Shown: piece by piece, positions 55,097 to 63,476 of the stretch
Layout: every line of letters starts with the position of its first letter
How positions within the stretch are numbered: the stretch's first letter is position 1
Assembly: GCA_014649155.1 (NCBI GenBank)
Contig: BMSM01000029.1
Span: 24,103 to 88,102 of the forward strand
Source of the DNA: Streptomyces griseoviridis
Lineage (GTDB): Bacteria > Actinomycetota > Actinomycetes > Streptomycetales > Streptomycetaceae
Length of the DNA: 64,000 nt
Direction: 5' to 3'
Program-made: the position numbers and the translations under genes
Notes under the pieces: model-generated
The model's database searches: none
Told to the model about the DNA's origin: nothing
Seen by the model: the letters and a program-made list of their open reading frames with translations, nothing else

Positions 55097-56248
55097 ATGG
55101 ACGACGTACAGCAGCGAACCGACGACCACGGACCCCTGGCAGGCTTCACCGTCGGCGTGACCGCCGCCCGCCGGGCCGACGAACTGGGGGCCCTGCTCAC
55201 CCGGCGCGGAGCCGCGGTGCTGCACGCCCCGGCGCTCAGGATCGTGCCGCTCGCCGACGACAGCGAACTGCTGGCGGCGACGGAACAGCTGATCGACCAG
55301 GCGCCGGACGTCGTGGTGGCCACGACCGCCATCGGGTTCCGGGGCTGGATCGAGGCCGCCGAGGGGTGGGGGCTCGGCGAGGCCCTGCTGAAGCGGCTGC
55401 GCACGGTGGAACTGCTGGCCCGCGGCCCCAAGGTCAAGGGCTCGGTGCGGGCCGCCGGGCTGACGGAGGAGTGGTCGCCGTCGTCGGAGTCCATGGCGGA
55501 GGTGCTCGACCGGCTCCTGGAGGAGGGCGTCGACGGGCGCCGGATCGCCGTCCAGCTGCACGGGGAGCCGCTGCCGGGGTTCGTGGAGTCGCTGCGTGCC
55601 GGGGGCGCCGAGGTGGTCGGGGTGCCGGTGTACCGGTGGATGCCGCCGGAGGACATCGGGCCCGTGGACCGGCTCCTGGACGCCGCCGTCTCCCGCGGCC
55701 TGGACGCCGTCACCTTCACCAGCGCGCCCGCCGCCGCGTCCCTGCTCTCCCGCGCCGACGAGCGCGGGCTGCTGCCCGAACTGCTCACCGCCTTCGGCCA
55801 CGACGTGCTCCCGGCCTGCGTCGGCCCGGTCACCGCCCTGCCGTTGCAGGCCCACGGCGTCGACACCGTGCAGCCGGAGCGGTTCCGGCTCGGCCCCCTC
55901 GTCCAGCTGCTCTGCCGGGAACTTCCCGCGCGCGCCCGGTCGTTGCCGGTCGCCGGGCACCTGGTGGAGATCCGCGGGCACGCCGTGCTGGTGGACGGCG
56001 AGCTGAAACCCGTACCGCCCGCCGGGATGTCCCTGCTGCGGACGCTCGCGCGCCGCCCCGGCTGGGTGGTGCCCCGCGCCGAACTGCTGCGCGCGCTGCC
56101 CGGCACCGGCCGCGACGAGCACGCCGTGGAGACCGCCATGGCCCGGCTGCGCACCGCCCTGGGCACGCCGAAGCTGATCCAGACCGTCGTCAAGCGGGGC
56201 TATCGGCTCGCCCTGGAACCGGCTGCCGGGACCAAGTACGACGCCTGA
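55097..56248 (+). CDS. nnaR: NnaR-type nitrate/nitrite regulator: uroporphyrinogen-III synthase-like domain plus winged helix
   Basis: The protein has 383 residues. Residues 15-270 are HemD-like in two lobes (TAARRADELGALLTRRGA, TFTSAPAAASLLSRA). Residues 285-375 form an OmpR/PhoB-type winged helix (LLRTLARRPGWVVPRAELL, VETAMARLRTALG, VKRGYRL). This fusion next to narK corresponds to NnaR of S. coelicolor, reported to co-activate nitrate/nitrite assimilation genes with GlnR. It is unlikely to be the housekeeping heme enzyme, which lies elsewhere with the hem genes. It is likely to act on narK and on nitrite reductase genes outside this window. Confidence 0.9.
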   Translation: MDDVQQRTDDHGPLAGFTVGVTAARRADELGALLTRRGAAVLHAPALRIVPLADDSELLAATEQLIDQAPDVVVATTAIGFRGWIEAAEGWGLGEALLKRLRTVELLARGPKVKGSVRAAGLTEEWSPSSESMAEVLDRLLEEGVDGRRIAVQLHGEPLPGFVESLRAGGAEVVGVPVYRWMPPEDIGPVDRLLDAAVSRGLDAVTFTSAPAAASLLSRADERGLLPELLTAFGHDVLPACVGPVTALPLQAHGVDTVQPERFRLGPLVQLLCRELPARARSLPVAGHLVEIRGHAVLVDGELKPVPPAGMSLLRTLARRPGWVVPRAELLRALPGTGRDEHAVETAMARLRTALGTPKLIQTVVKRGYRLALEPAAGTKYDA

Positions 56249-56406
56249 GGGCAGGGGCCTGCCACACGCGTCCCCCCCCGGCGGCTTGAGGCTGCCTTGA
56301 CCCCGCCTTGAAGGCGATTTTCCGCCGTCGATATCAAGCCGTTGCGGGGGCCGCAATCTGAGAGGTGCGTCACGGCTCAGGGGGGTATGACCGAGGTGAA
56401 GCTCGG

Positions 56407-56425
56407 TTAAGTTAGGGCAGCCTCA
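56407..56425 (+). promoter_or_regulatory. Iron box (DmdR/IdeR-type) upstream of efeO
   Basis: The 19-bp site TTAAGTTAGGGCAGCCTCA matches 14 of 19 positions of the DtxR/IdeR/DmdR consensus TTAGGTTAGGCTAACCTAA. It lies 61 bases before the efeO start, so the efe operon is probably repressed when iron is plentiful. Confidence 0.8.
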
Positions 56426-56486
56426 CCAAGCCGGACGCCGCGCGTCGTGGGGCGATCCCCGTGTGCCCCGCTGCCCAGGAGCCCTG

Positions 56487-57623
56487 ATGCGCGCTGCCCG
56501 ACTCCCCGCCGTCCTCGCCGCCGCCACCGCGCTGGCCTCGGCCGCCGTCACCGGCTGCACCGCCAAGAGCGACGCGAAGGGCGACGACGCGATCCAGGTC
56601 ACCGCCGCCGACGCCACCTGCACCACCTCCACCGCGTCCGTCCCGGCCGGCCAGGTCACCCTGAAGATCCGGAACAAGGGGACCAAGGCCACCGAGGTCG
56701 AGATCCTCTTCCCGGACGACCGGATCGTCTCGGAGAAGGAGAACATCGGCCCGGGCACCTCGTACACGCTGACCGCCGAGGTCAAGGCCGGTTCGTACGA
56801 GATCGCCTGCCGCCCCGGGATGAAGGGCCACGGCGTACGGCAGAAGCTGACCGTCACCGGCGGGAAGGCCGCCGCGCGCGACCCCGAGCTGGACAAGGCC
56901 GTCGCCGCCTACCGCGACTACGCGCAGGAGCAGGCCGACGACACCCTCGTGAAGGCCGGGACCTTCGTGAAGGCGGTCCGGGCGGGCGACCTGGCCGCGG
57001 CGAAGCGGGCGTACGCCCCCTCCCGGATCGGCTGGGAGCGCACCGAGCCGGTCGCCGAGTCCTTCGGCGACATCGACCCCAAGGTCGACACCCGCGCCGA
57101 CGGCCTGGAGGAGGGCCAGGAGTGGACCGGCTGGCACCGGCTGGAGAAGGCGCTCTGGCAGGGCGGGAAGATCGGCGCGGCCGAGAAGACCCTCGCCGGC
57201 CGGCTGGAGACCGATCTGAAGGACTGGCAGAAGCGGGTCGGCACCGCGCAGATCACCCCCACCTCCATGGCCAACGGCGCCAAGGAACTCCTCGACGAGG
57301 TCGCCACCGGCAAGGTCACCGGCGAGGAGGACCGCTACGCGCACACCGACCTGGTCGACTTCAAGGCCAACGTCGAGGGCGCGCAGAAGGCGTACGAGCT
57401 GCTGAAGCCGGTCGCCGCGAAGAAGGACGCCGCGCTGACCGGCGAACTGGACCGGCAGTTCACGGCGCTGAACACGCTGCTCGACACGTACCGGACGGAC
57501 CCGGACGGGTACGAGTTCACCTCGTACGACAAGGTCGGCACCGCCGGCCGCAAGAAGCTGTCGGACGCGGTCAACGCGCTCGCCGAACCGCTGTCCCGGC
57601 TCGCCGCCACCGTGGTGAAGTGA
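56487..57623 (+). CDS. efeO: Iron-uptake lipoprotein EfeO (cupredoxin plus M75 domain)
   Basis: The 378-residue protein has a signal peptide with lipobox VTGC (Cys near 24), so it is anchored outside the membrane. A cupredoxin-like domain (about 40-130, with CRPGMKGHG) is followed by the M75 peptidase-like domain (DGLEEGQEWTGWHRLEKALW), which binds metal through the HxxE-type motif. The ATG at 56487 follows AGGAG; an upstream GTG at 56463 is less likely. It feeds iron to EfeU. It is the first gene of efeOBU. Confidence 0.94.
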   Translation: MRAARLPAVLAAATALASAAVTGCTAKSDAKGDDAIQVTAADATCTTSTASVPAGQVTLKIRNKGTKATEVEILFPDDRIVSEKENIGPGTSYTLTAEVKAGSYEIACRPGMKGHGVRQKLTVTGGKAAARDPELDKAVAAYRDYAQEQADDTLVKAGTFVKAVRAGDLAAAKRAYAPSRIGWERTEPVAESFGDIDPKVDTRADGLEEGQEWTGWHRLEKALWQGGKIGAAEKTLAGRLETDLKDWQKRVGTAQITPTSMANGAKELLDEVATGKVTGEEDRYAHTDLVDFKANVEGAQKAYELLKPVAAKKDAALTGELDRQFTALNTLLDTYRTDPDGYEFTSYDKVGTAGRKKLSDAVNALAEPLSRLAATVVK

Positions 57624-57645
57624 CGGAGCGGAGGCGACGACGATC

Positions 57646-58953
57646 ATGACGCGGAGCACGGCCGGGCAGGAGCCCGGGCAGTCCGGGGAGTCCGGGGAGC
57701 CGGGGGCGTCCGAGCGGTCCGAGCGGCTCAGGAGCGCGCCCGGGCGGCGCGCGCTGCTCGGCTGGGGCGGCGCCGGGCTGGTCCTCGGCGCCGCCGCGGC
57801 CGGCGGCGCGGTGGCCGTGGCCCGTGCCGGTGACGACGACCCGGCCGGCACCGGCGGCGCCGTCCCCTTCCACGGCCCCCACCAGGCGGGCATCGCCACC
57901 CCGGTCCAGGACCGGCTGCACTTCGCCGCGTTCGACGTGACCACCGACGACCGGGCCGCGTTCGTCCGGTTGCTCAAGGACTGGACGGCGGCGGCGCGGC
58001 GGATGACGGCCGGGCGGGCCGTCGGCGAGGGCGCCTACGGCGGCCTGGCCGAGGCACCCCCGGACGACACCGGCGAGGCACTCGGCCTCCCGCCCTCCCG
58101 GCTCACCCTGACCCTGGGCTTCGGACCCTCCCTCTTCGACCGGTTCGGCCTCGCCGGCCGGCGGCCCGCGGCCCTGGTCGACCTGCCCCGCTTCCCCGGC
58201 GACAACCTGGAGGAGTCCCGCACGGGCGGCGACCTGTGCGTCCAGGCCTGCGCCGACGACCCGCAGGTCGCCGTGCACGCGATCCGCAACCTGGCCCGCA
58301 TCGGCTTCGGCAAGGTCGCCGTCCGCTGGTCCCAGCTCGGCTTCGGCAAGACCTCGTCGACGACGCCCGGCGCGCAGACCCCGCGCAACCTCTTCGGGTT
58401 CAAGGACGGCACCCGGAACATCGCGGGCACCGAGACGGACCGGCTGGAGAAGCACGTCTGGGCCGGCGCGGGCGACGAGCGCTGGATGACCGGCGGCTCG
58501 TACCTGGTCGCCCGGCGCATCCGGATGAACATCGAGGTCTGGGACCGTACGCCGCTGCGGGAGCAGGAGGACGTCTTCGGCCGGGACAAGGGCGAGGGCG
58601 CGCCGGCCGGCCGGGCGAAGGAGCACGACGCGCCGTTCCTGAAGGCGATGAAGCCCGACGCGCACGTCCGGCTCGCGCACCCCGACTCCAACGGCGGCGT
58701 CACCATCCTGCGCCGGGGCTACTCCTTCACCGACGGCACGGACGGCCTCGGCCGGCTGGACGCCGGTCTGTTCTTCCTGGCCTACCAGCGCGATCCGCGC
58801 ACCGGGTTCATTCCGCTGCAACGCCGGCTCGCGGCGTCGGACGCGCTCAACGAGTACATCCAGCACGTGGGTTCCGCGGTCTTCGCGATCCCGCCCGGCG
58901 TTCGTGACGCGAGCGACTGGTGGGGGCGGACGCTGTTCTCCGAGGAGGCGTAG
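57646..58953 (+). CDS. efeB: Dye-decolorizing (DyP-type) heme peroxidase EfeB, Tat-exported
   Basis: The 435-residue protein has a Tat-like signal: GRRALLGWGGAG at about 33-44, then an Ala/Gly-rich hydrophobic region. Catalytic Asp254 lies in GFKDGTRN, and the proximal heme His is in the AHVRLAHPDSNGG region. In the Efe system this peroxidase oxidises Fe(II) or works on heme outside the membrane. It follows efeO by 22 bp and is in the same operon as efeU. Confidence 0.94.
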   Translation: MTRSTAGQEPGQSGESGEPGASERSERLRSAPGRRALLGWGGAGLVLGAAAAGGAVAVARAGDDDPAGTGGAVPFHGPHQAGIATPVQDRLHFAAFDVTTDDRAAFVRLLKDWTAAARRMTAGRAVGEGAYGGLAEAPPDDTGEALGLPPSRLTLTLGFGPSLFDRFGLAGRRPAALVDLPRFPGDNLEESRTGGDLCVQACADDPQVAVHAIRNLARIGFGKVAVRWSQLGFGKTSSTTPGAQTPRNLFGFKDGTRNIAGTETDRLEKHVWAGAGDERWMTGGSYLVARRIRMNIEVWDRTPLREQEDVFGRDKGEGAPAGRAKEHDAPFLKAMKPDAHVRLAHPDSNGGVTILRRGYSFTDGTDGLGRLDAGLFFLAYQRDPRTGFIPLQRRLAASDALNEYIQHVGSAVFAIPPGVRDASDWWGRTLFSEEA

Positions 58954-58957
58954 ATCC

Positions 58958-59809
58958 GTGTTCTCCAATTACCTGATCGGACTGCGCGAGGGGCTGGAGG
59001 CCAGCCTCGTCGTCTGCATCCTGATCGCCTACCTGGTCAAGACCGGCCGCCGGGACGCCCTGCGGCCGGTCTGGACGGGCATCGGCATCGCGATCGCCCT
59101 CGCGCTCGGCTTCGGCTGCGTCCTGGAGTTCGGGTCGCAGGAGCTGACGTTCCAGGCGCAGGAAGCGCTCGGCGGCTCCCTGTCGATCGTCGCCGTGGTC
59201 CTGGTGACGTGGATGGTCTTCTGGATGCGGCGTACCGCCCGCCATCTGAGGACCGAACTGCACGGCCGGCTCGACGCGGCCCTGGCGATGGGCACCGGGG
59301 CGCTGGTCGCCACCGCGCTCCTCGCGGTGGGCCGGGAAGGGCTGGAGACCGCGCTGTTCGTGTGGGCGTCGGTGCACGCGGCCGGCGACGGCACCCCGCG
59401 CCCGCTGATCGGCGTCGCCCTCGGCCTGGCCACCGCCGTCCTGCTGGGCTGGCTGTTCTACCGCGGCGCGCTGCGGATCGACCTCGCCAGGTTCTTCACC
59501 TGGACCGGCGGCATGCTGGTGGTCGTCGCGGCCGGTGTGCTCGCGTACGGCGTCCACGACCTCCAGGAGGCCGACCTGCTGCCCGGCCTGACCAGCCTCG
59601 CCTTCGACATCAGCGGCACGGTGCCGCCGGACAGCTGGTACGGCACCCTGCTCAAGGGCGTGTTCAACTTCCAGCCCGACCCCACGGTCCTCCAGGCCGC
59701 CGTGTGGCTGCTGTACCTGCTCCCGGCCCTCGCGCTGTTCCTGGCCCCGGCGGGGTTCGCGGCCGGCCGGGGCGAGGCCGGGACGGAACCGGCCCCGCCC
59801 GCGTCATAG
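58958..59809 (+). CDS. efeU: Ferrous/ferric iron permease EfeU (FTR1 family)
   Basis: The 283-residue protein has seven helices. Two REGLE iron-binding motifs are intact: LREGLEASL near residue 9 and GREGLETAL near residue 127. The GTG at 58958 has GAGGAGG upstream, overlapping the end of efeB, so translation is coupled. It imports iron delivered by EfeO/EfeB. Confidence 0.94.
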   Translation: MFSNYLIGLREGLEASLVVCILIAYLVKTGRRDALRPVWTGIGIAIALALGFGCVLEFGSQELTFQAQEALGGSLSIVAVVLVTWMVFWMRRTARHLRTELHGRLDAALAMGTGALVATALLAVGREGLETALFVWASVHAAGDGTPRPLIGVALGLATAVLLGWLFYRGALRIDLARFFTWTGGMLVVVAAGVLAYGVHDLQEADLLPGLTSLAFDISGTVPPDSWYGTLLKGVFNFQPDPTVLQAAVWLLYLLPALALFLAPAGFAAGRGEAGTEPAPPAS

Positions 59810-59899
59810 CGGCCGGTACGAGGGGTTCCGGCGGCCCCGGCGGGCGGGCACTGTGGGAGGACGGTCCCCCGCAGTCGTAGAGCAGGCGGTGACAGGAAC

Positions 59900-60478
59900 A
59901 TGGCACGCTTCGCCACCGGACGGCCCTGCCTGGACCTCCTCGCCACCGCCCACCCCGCCGAACGCCTCGATTCCGTCGAGGCCCTGCGCGCCTGGATCAC
60001 CGGTTCCGGGCTGGTGCCGCCGGGCACCCCCCTCGACCACGCCGACACCGGCTGGCTCGCCGGGTTCCGGGAACTGCGGGCGCACACGGGGCGGCTGGTG
60101 CGGGACCGGCTCTCCGCCGGGACGGGTCCGCCCGCCGCGGCCGTGGCCGGCGCCCTCGACCGCGTCAACGACCTCGCCCGCGACGCGCCTCCGGCGCCCC
60201 GGGCGGTCGTCGGCGAGGAGGGGCTGCTCGTACGGGAGCTGGCGGGGCCGCCGGCGCGCTCCGCGCTGCTGGGGGCTCTCGCCCGGGACGCGGTGGAGCT
60301 GCTCACCGATCCCGTCGCCCGTGCCTGTCTGCGGCAGTGCGAGGGGGATCACTGCACCGTCGTCTACCTCGACACCTCCCGTGGCCGGCGGCGGCGGTGG
60401 TGCTCCAGCGAGGTCTGCGGCAATCGGGAGCGGGTCGCTCGCCACCGGCGGCGGATCGCTGCGGTGGCCCGGGCGTGA
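59900..60478 (+). CDS. CGNR zinc-finger (ABATE domain) protein, probable transcriptional regulator
   Basis: The 192-residue protein has an N-terminal ABATE-type domain (RPCLDLLAT, then a helical middle) and a C-terminal zinc finger. The finger has Cys residues in LRQCEGDHCTVVYLDTSRGR and the name motif WCSSEVCGNRERVARHR. The family is thought to bind DNA, often as regulators. The start has AGGAAC upstream. Its stop overlaps the frame of a truncated anti-sigma-like gene that follows directly. Confidence 0.88.
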   Translation: MARFATGRPCLDLLATAHPAERLDSVEALRAWITGSGLVPPGTPLDHADTGWLAGFRELRAHTGRLVRDRLSAGTGPPAAAVAGALDRVNDLARDAPPAPRAVVGEEGLLVRELAGPPARSALLGALARDAVELLTDPVARACLRQCEGDHCTVVYLDTSRGRRRRWCSSEVCGNRERVARHRRRIAAVARA

Positions 60479-60532
60479 CGGGTTTCGGTCGCCGAGCGCC
60501 GCGCCCGCAGGAAGCGCCGCAACCTCTACCTG

Positions 60533-60994
60533 GTGGGCACCGCCGCCGCGCTGATCGTCGGCGGCCCGTTCGCCGCCGTGGCCACCACCGGCGGCGGTGA
60601 CGACGGCCGGACCACCGAGGCGCGGGGCTCCGGCACCGCCCGGCAGGCCTTCGGCGGCCTGACCGACCGGGTCAGCGCCACCGACCCCGGCACCCAGGTC
60701 AGCGCGACCGTCGCCCTGGAGGAGAAGGCCTGGGGGACGCGCGCGGTCCTGGAGCTGAAGAACGTCAAGGGTCCCGAGAAGCGCGCGCTGATCGCCGTGG
60801 GCAAGAACGGCGAGCGCGAGACGCTCACCTCCTGGTCGGTCCCCGCACGGGGCTGCGGCATCCCGGACGCCACCACCGCCAAGGCCAGGGAACCGCTGTA
60901 CGTCGACGGCGGCGCCGCCCTCACGCCGAACCAGATCGACCACTTCGAGGTCATGACCTTCGACGGGAAGCGTCTGGTGGAGGCCGACGCGTAG
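60533..60994 (+). CDS. N-terminally truncated anti-sigma-factor-like membrane protein (RsuA-type remnant?)
   Basis: The GTG frame encodes 153 residues: a transmembrane helix at once (TAAALIVGGPFAAVATT) and an outer domain (QVSATVALEEKAWGTRAVLELKNVKG to FEVMTFDGKRLVEADA) like the C-terminal part of zf-HC2/RskA-type anti-sigma factors. The frame is open upstream to 60479 and encodes AERRARRKRRNLYLV, a typical basic juxtamembrane segment, yet contains no start codon there. The cytoplasmic sigma-binding zinc domain and any sigma gene are missing; the upstream CGNR gene abuts directly. A deletion remnant is likely, with function doubtful. Confidence 0.65.
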   Translation: MGTAAALIVGGPFAAVATTGGGDDGRTTEARGSGTARQAFGGLTDRVSATDPGTQVSATVALEEKAWGTRAVLELKNVKGPEKRALIAVGKNGERETLTSWSVPARGCGIPDATTAKAREPLYVDGGAALTPNQIDHFEVMTFDGKRLVEADA

Positions 60995-60999
60995 CTTCA

Positions 61000-61053
61000 C
61001 GGGCCCCCTTCGCGTACGGTTGACGGCTGCCCAGCACGTCAGAAGGGGGCCCG
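61000..61053 (+). promoter_or_regulatory. Inverted repeat covering the helicase gene ribosome-binding site
   Basis: The perfect 12-bp arms CGGGCCCCCTTC (61000-61011) and GAAGGGGGCCCG (61042-61053) flank 30 bases that include TTGACG (61020-61025). The right arm holds AAGGGGG, the Shine-Dalgarno for the GTG at 61054. The left arm starts six bases after the previous stop, so the hairpin could end read-through and hide the start site. Confidence 0.6.
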
Positions 61054-63426
61054 GTGGCCGCACAGGCGCAACAGGATTCGGCCGTCGACTCGGACCGGGA
61101 CGCCGTACGCGACGCACCCGTACGCGACGATTCCGTACGCGACGAACCCGTGAGCGACGCACCCGTACGCGACGATTCCGTACGCGACCGAGAGATCAGC
61201 CGGGAGCAGGCACACCTGGACCGGGTGTACCGCCGACTGGAGGAGAAGATCCACGAGGCGGAGTTCCTCATGGACGACGCGGCCCGGCGCGGCCAGGTCG
61301 GCACGCCCGGCGCGCTGGCCGAGCGCGACGCCCAGGTCTTCCGGGCCGGGGTCCACCTCAACCGGCTGAACAGCGAGTTCGAGGACTTCCTCTTCGGCCG
61401 GATCGACCTGCTGCGGGGGAAGGACGGCAAGAGGGGCCCGGACGGCGCGTACACCGCCGTGGAGCCCGCCGAGGGGGCCGTACGGCCGGACAGCACCGCG
61501 GACATCGCCGAGACCCTGCACATCGGCCGGATCGGCGTCCTGGACGCCGAGTACGCCCCGCTGGTCATCGACTGGCGGGCGCCCGCCGCCGCGCCGTTCT
61601 ACCGGTCCACGCCGGTCGACCCCGGGCGGGTCGTGCGCCGGCGCGTGATCCGCTCCAAGGGGCGGCGCGTCCTCGGCGTCGAGGACGATCTGATGCGCCC
61701 CGAGATCACCGCGTACCTCGACGGCGAGGAGCTGCCCGTCATCGGCGACGGCGCCCTGATGGCCGCCCTCGGCCAGGCCCGCACCCACTCCATGCGGGAC
61801 ATCGTCGCCTCCATCCAGGCCGAGCAGGACCTGGTCATCCGCGCCCCCGCCGCCTCCGTCGCCCAGGTCGAGGGCGGCCCCGGCACCGGCAAGACCGCCG
61901 TCGCCCTGCACCGGGCGGCGTACCTGCTCTACCAGGACCGGCGCCGCTACTCCGGCGGCATCCTGATCGTCTCCCCGACCCCGCTGCTCGTGGCGTACAC
62001 CGAGGGCGTCCTGCCCTCCCTCGGCGAGGAGGGCCAGGTGGCGATCCGCGCCATCGGCTCCCTGGTCGACGAGGCCGAGGCGACGCTCTACGACACTCCC
62101 TCGACCGCCCGCGCCAAGGGCTCGGCCCGGATGCTGAAGGTGCTGCGCCGGGCCGCGCGCGGTGCCCTGGAGCACCCCGGCGCTCCGGCCCGGCTCCGCG
62201 TCGTCGCCTTCGGCCGGCGTCTCGAACTGGAGGCCGAGGAACTGGCGGAGATCCGCCGCAACGTCCTCACCGGCACCGCCCCGGTCAACCTGCTGCGCCC
62301 GCGCGCCCGCAAGCTGCTCCTGGACGCCCTGTGGGCGAAGTCCGGCGGCGCCACCCGGCACACCGACCCGGAGCTGGCCGCCGAGCTGCGCTCCTCCTTC
62401 GACGAGGACGTCACCTCCGAGGACCCGTTCGTCGCCTTCCTGGACGCCTGGTGGCCCGAGCTGACCCCGCGCTCGGTGCTCGCCGCGATGGCCGACGAGA
62501 AGCGGCTGGGCCGCTGGTCGCGCCGGGTGCTCAACCCCGGCGAGGTGCGCCGGGTGGCCCGCTCGCTGAGACGGGACGGGTACTCCGTCCACGACATCGC
62601 CCTGCTCGACGAACTGCACGCGGTGCTCGGCGCCCCGGCCCGGCCCCGCAAGCGCCGGGAACTGGACCCGCTGGACCAGCTCACCGGCCTGGAGGAGCTG
62701 ATGCCGCAGCGCGAGGAGACCCGCCGCGAGCGCGCCGAGCGGCTGGCCCAGGAGCGGGTGGAGTACGCGCACGTCATCGTGGACGAGGCGCAGGACCTCA
62801 CGCCGATGCAGTGGCGGATGGTCGGCCGCCGCGGCCGGCACGCCACCTGGACGGTGGTCGGCGACCCGGCCCAGTCCTCCTGGTCGGACCCGGACGAGGC
62901 GGCGGCGGCCCGCGACGAGGCCCTGGGCTCCCGCCCGCGCCGCCGCTTCGAGCTGACCGTGAACTACCGCAACCCGGCCGAGATCGCCGATCTGGCGGCC
63001 AGGGTCCTGGCCCTCGCCATGCCCGGCGCCGCCGCGCCGCGGGCGGTCCGCTCCACGGGCGTCGAGCCGCGCTTCGCCGTCGTCCGGGACACCCTGGCCG
63101 CCACCGTCCGCGAGGAGGCGGCGCGGCTGCTGGAGCGGGTCGACGGCACGGTCGGCGTCGTCGTCGCCATGGACCGGCGCGAGGAGGCCCGCCGCTGGCT
63201 CGCCGGGCTGGGGGACCGGGTGGTGGCGCTGGGCAGCCTGGAGGCCAAGGGCCTGGAGTACGACGCGACGGTGGTGGTCTCGCCCGCCGAGATCGCCGAC
63301 GAGTCCCCGGCCGGGCTGCGGGTCCTCTACGTCGCCCTGACCCGGGCCACCCAGCAGCTCACGGTGGTCTCGGGGGAGCGGGACGAGCCGGACGCGGCCG
63401 GGGTGCCGGACCTGCTGCGCGACTGA
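61054..63426 (+). CDS. helD: UvrD/Rep-family helicase-like ATPase, HelD/HelR-type RNA polymerase recycling factor
   Basis: The protein has 790 residues. After a repeat-rich N-terminus comes a coiled-coil arm (about 48-115, REQAHLDRVYRRLEEKIHEAEFL), the feature HelD inserts into RNA polymerase. SF1 motifs follow: Walker A GGPGTGKT at 274-281, DEAQD at 577-581, GDPAQSSW, NYRNP, and LYVALTRATQQL near the C-terminus. A long insertion between motifs is the clamp-binding part. Actinobacterial members remove stalled polymerase from DNA, and one (HelR) gives rifamycin tolerance. A DNA helicase role is less likely given the HelD-like arm. Confidence 0.87.
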   Translation: MAAQAQQDSAVDSDRDAVRDAPVRDDSVRDEPVSDAPVRDDSVRDREISREQAHLDRVYRRLEEKIHEAEFLMDDAARRGQVGTPGALAERDAQVFRAGVHLNRLNSEFEDFLFGRIDLLRGKDGKRGPDGAYTAVEPAEGAVRPDSTADIAETLHIGRIGVLDAEYAPLVIDWRAPAAAPFYRSTPVDPGRVVRRRVIRSKGRRVLGVEDDLMRPEITAYLDGEELPVIGDGALMAALGQARTHSMRDIVASIQAEQDLVIRAPAASVAQVEGGPGTGKTAVALHRAAYLLYQDRRRYSGGILIVSPTPLLVAYTEGVLPSLGEEGQVAIRAIGSLVDEAEATLYDTPSTARAKGSARMLKVLRRAARGALEHPGAPARLRVVAFGRRLELEAEELAEIRRNVLTGTAPVNLLRPRARKLLLDALWAKSGGATRHTDPELAAELRSSFDEDVTSEDPFVAFLDAWWPELTPRSVLAAMADEKRLGRWSRRVLNPGEVRRVARSLRRDGYSVHDIALLDELHAVLGAPARPRKRRELDPLDQLTGLEELMPQREETRRERAERLAQERVEYAHVIVDEAQDLTPMQWRMVGRRGRHATWTVVGDPAQSSWSDPDEAAAARDEALGSRPRRRFELTVNYRNPAEIADLAARVLALAMPGAAAPRAVRSTGVEPRFAVVRDTLAATVREEAARLLERVDGTVGVVVAMDRREEARRWLAGLGDRVVALGSLEAKGLEYDATVVVSPAEIADESPAGLRVLYVALTRATQQLTVVSGERDEPDAAGVPDLLRD
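61099..61188 (+). repeat. Six 15-bp repeats at the 5' end of the helicase gene
   Basis: Six in-phase units encode DAVRD, APVRD, DSVRD, EPVSD, APVRD, DSVRD. Units 2-3 and 5-6 are identical 30-bp blocks at 61114-61143 and 61159-61188, so the pair was duplicated recently. Most units contain the palindrome CGTACG. Confidence 0.85.
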
Positions 63427-63440
63427 CCCCGACGGCACGG

Positions 63441-63476
63441 GAGCGGGGCCCGCACCGTCCGGTGCGGGCCCCGCTC
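63441..63476 (+). terminator. Terminator after the helicase gene
   Basis: A 16-bp perfect stem (63441-63456 with 63461-63476) with a GTCC loop lies 14 bases after the stop. Confidence 0.92.

Noticed and set aside
55097..56248. Housekeeping hemD
   Set aside because: The C-terminal winged helix and narK neighbour indicate the NnaR regulator; no other hem genes are nearby.
60995..61060. Rifamycin-associated element before the HelD-like gene
   Set aside because: I looked for the GGGGCTTGC...CAAGGCCCC type palindrome and found only the GGGCCCCCTTC inverted repeat, which does not match it.
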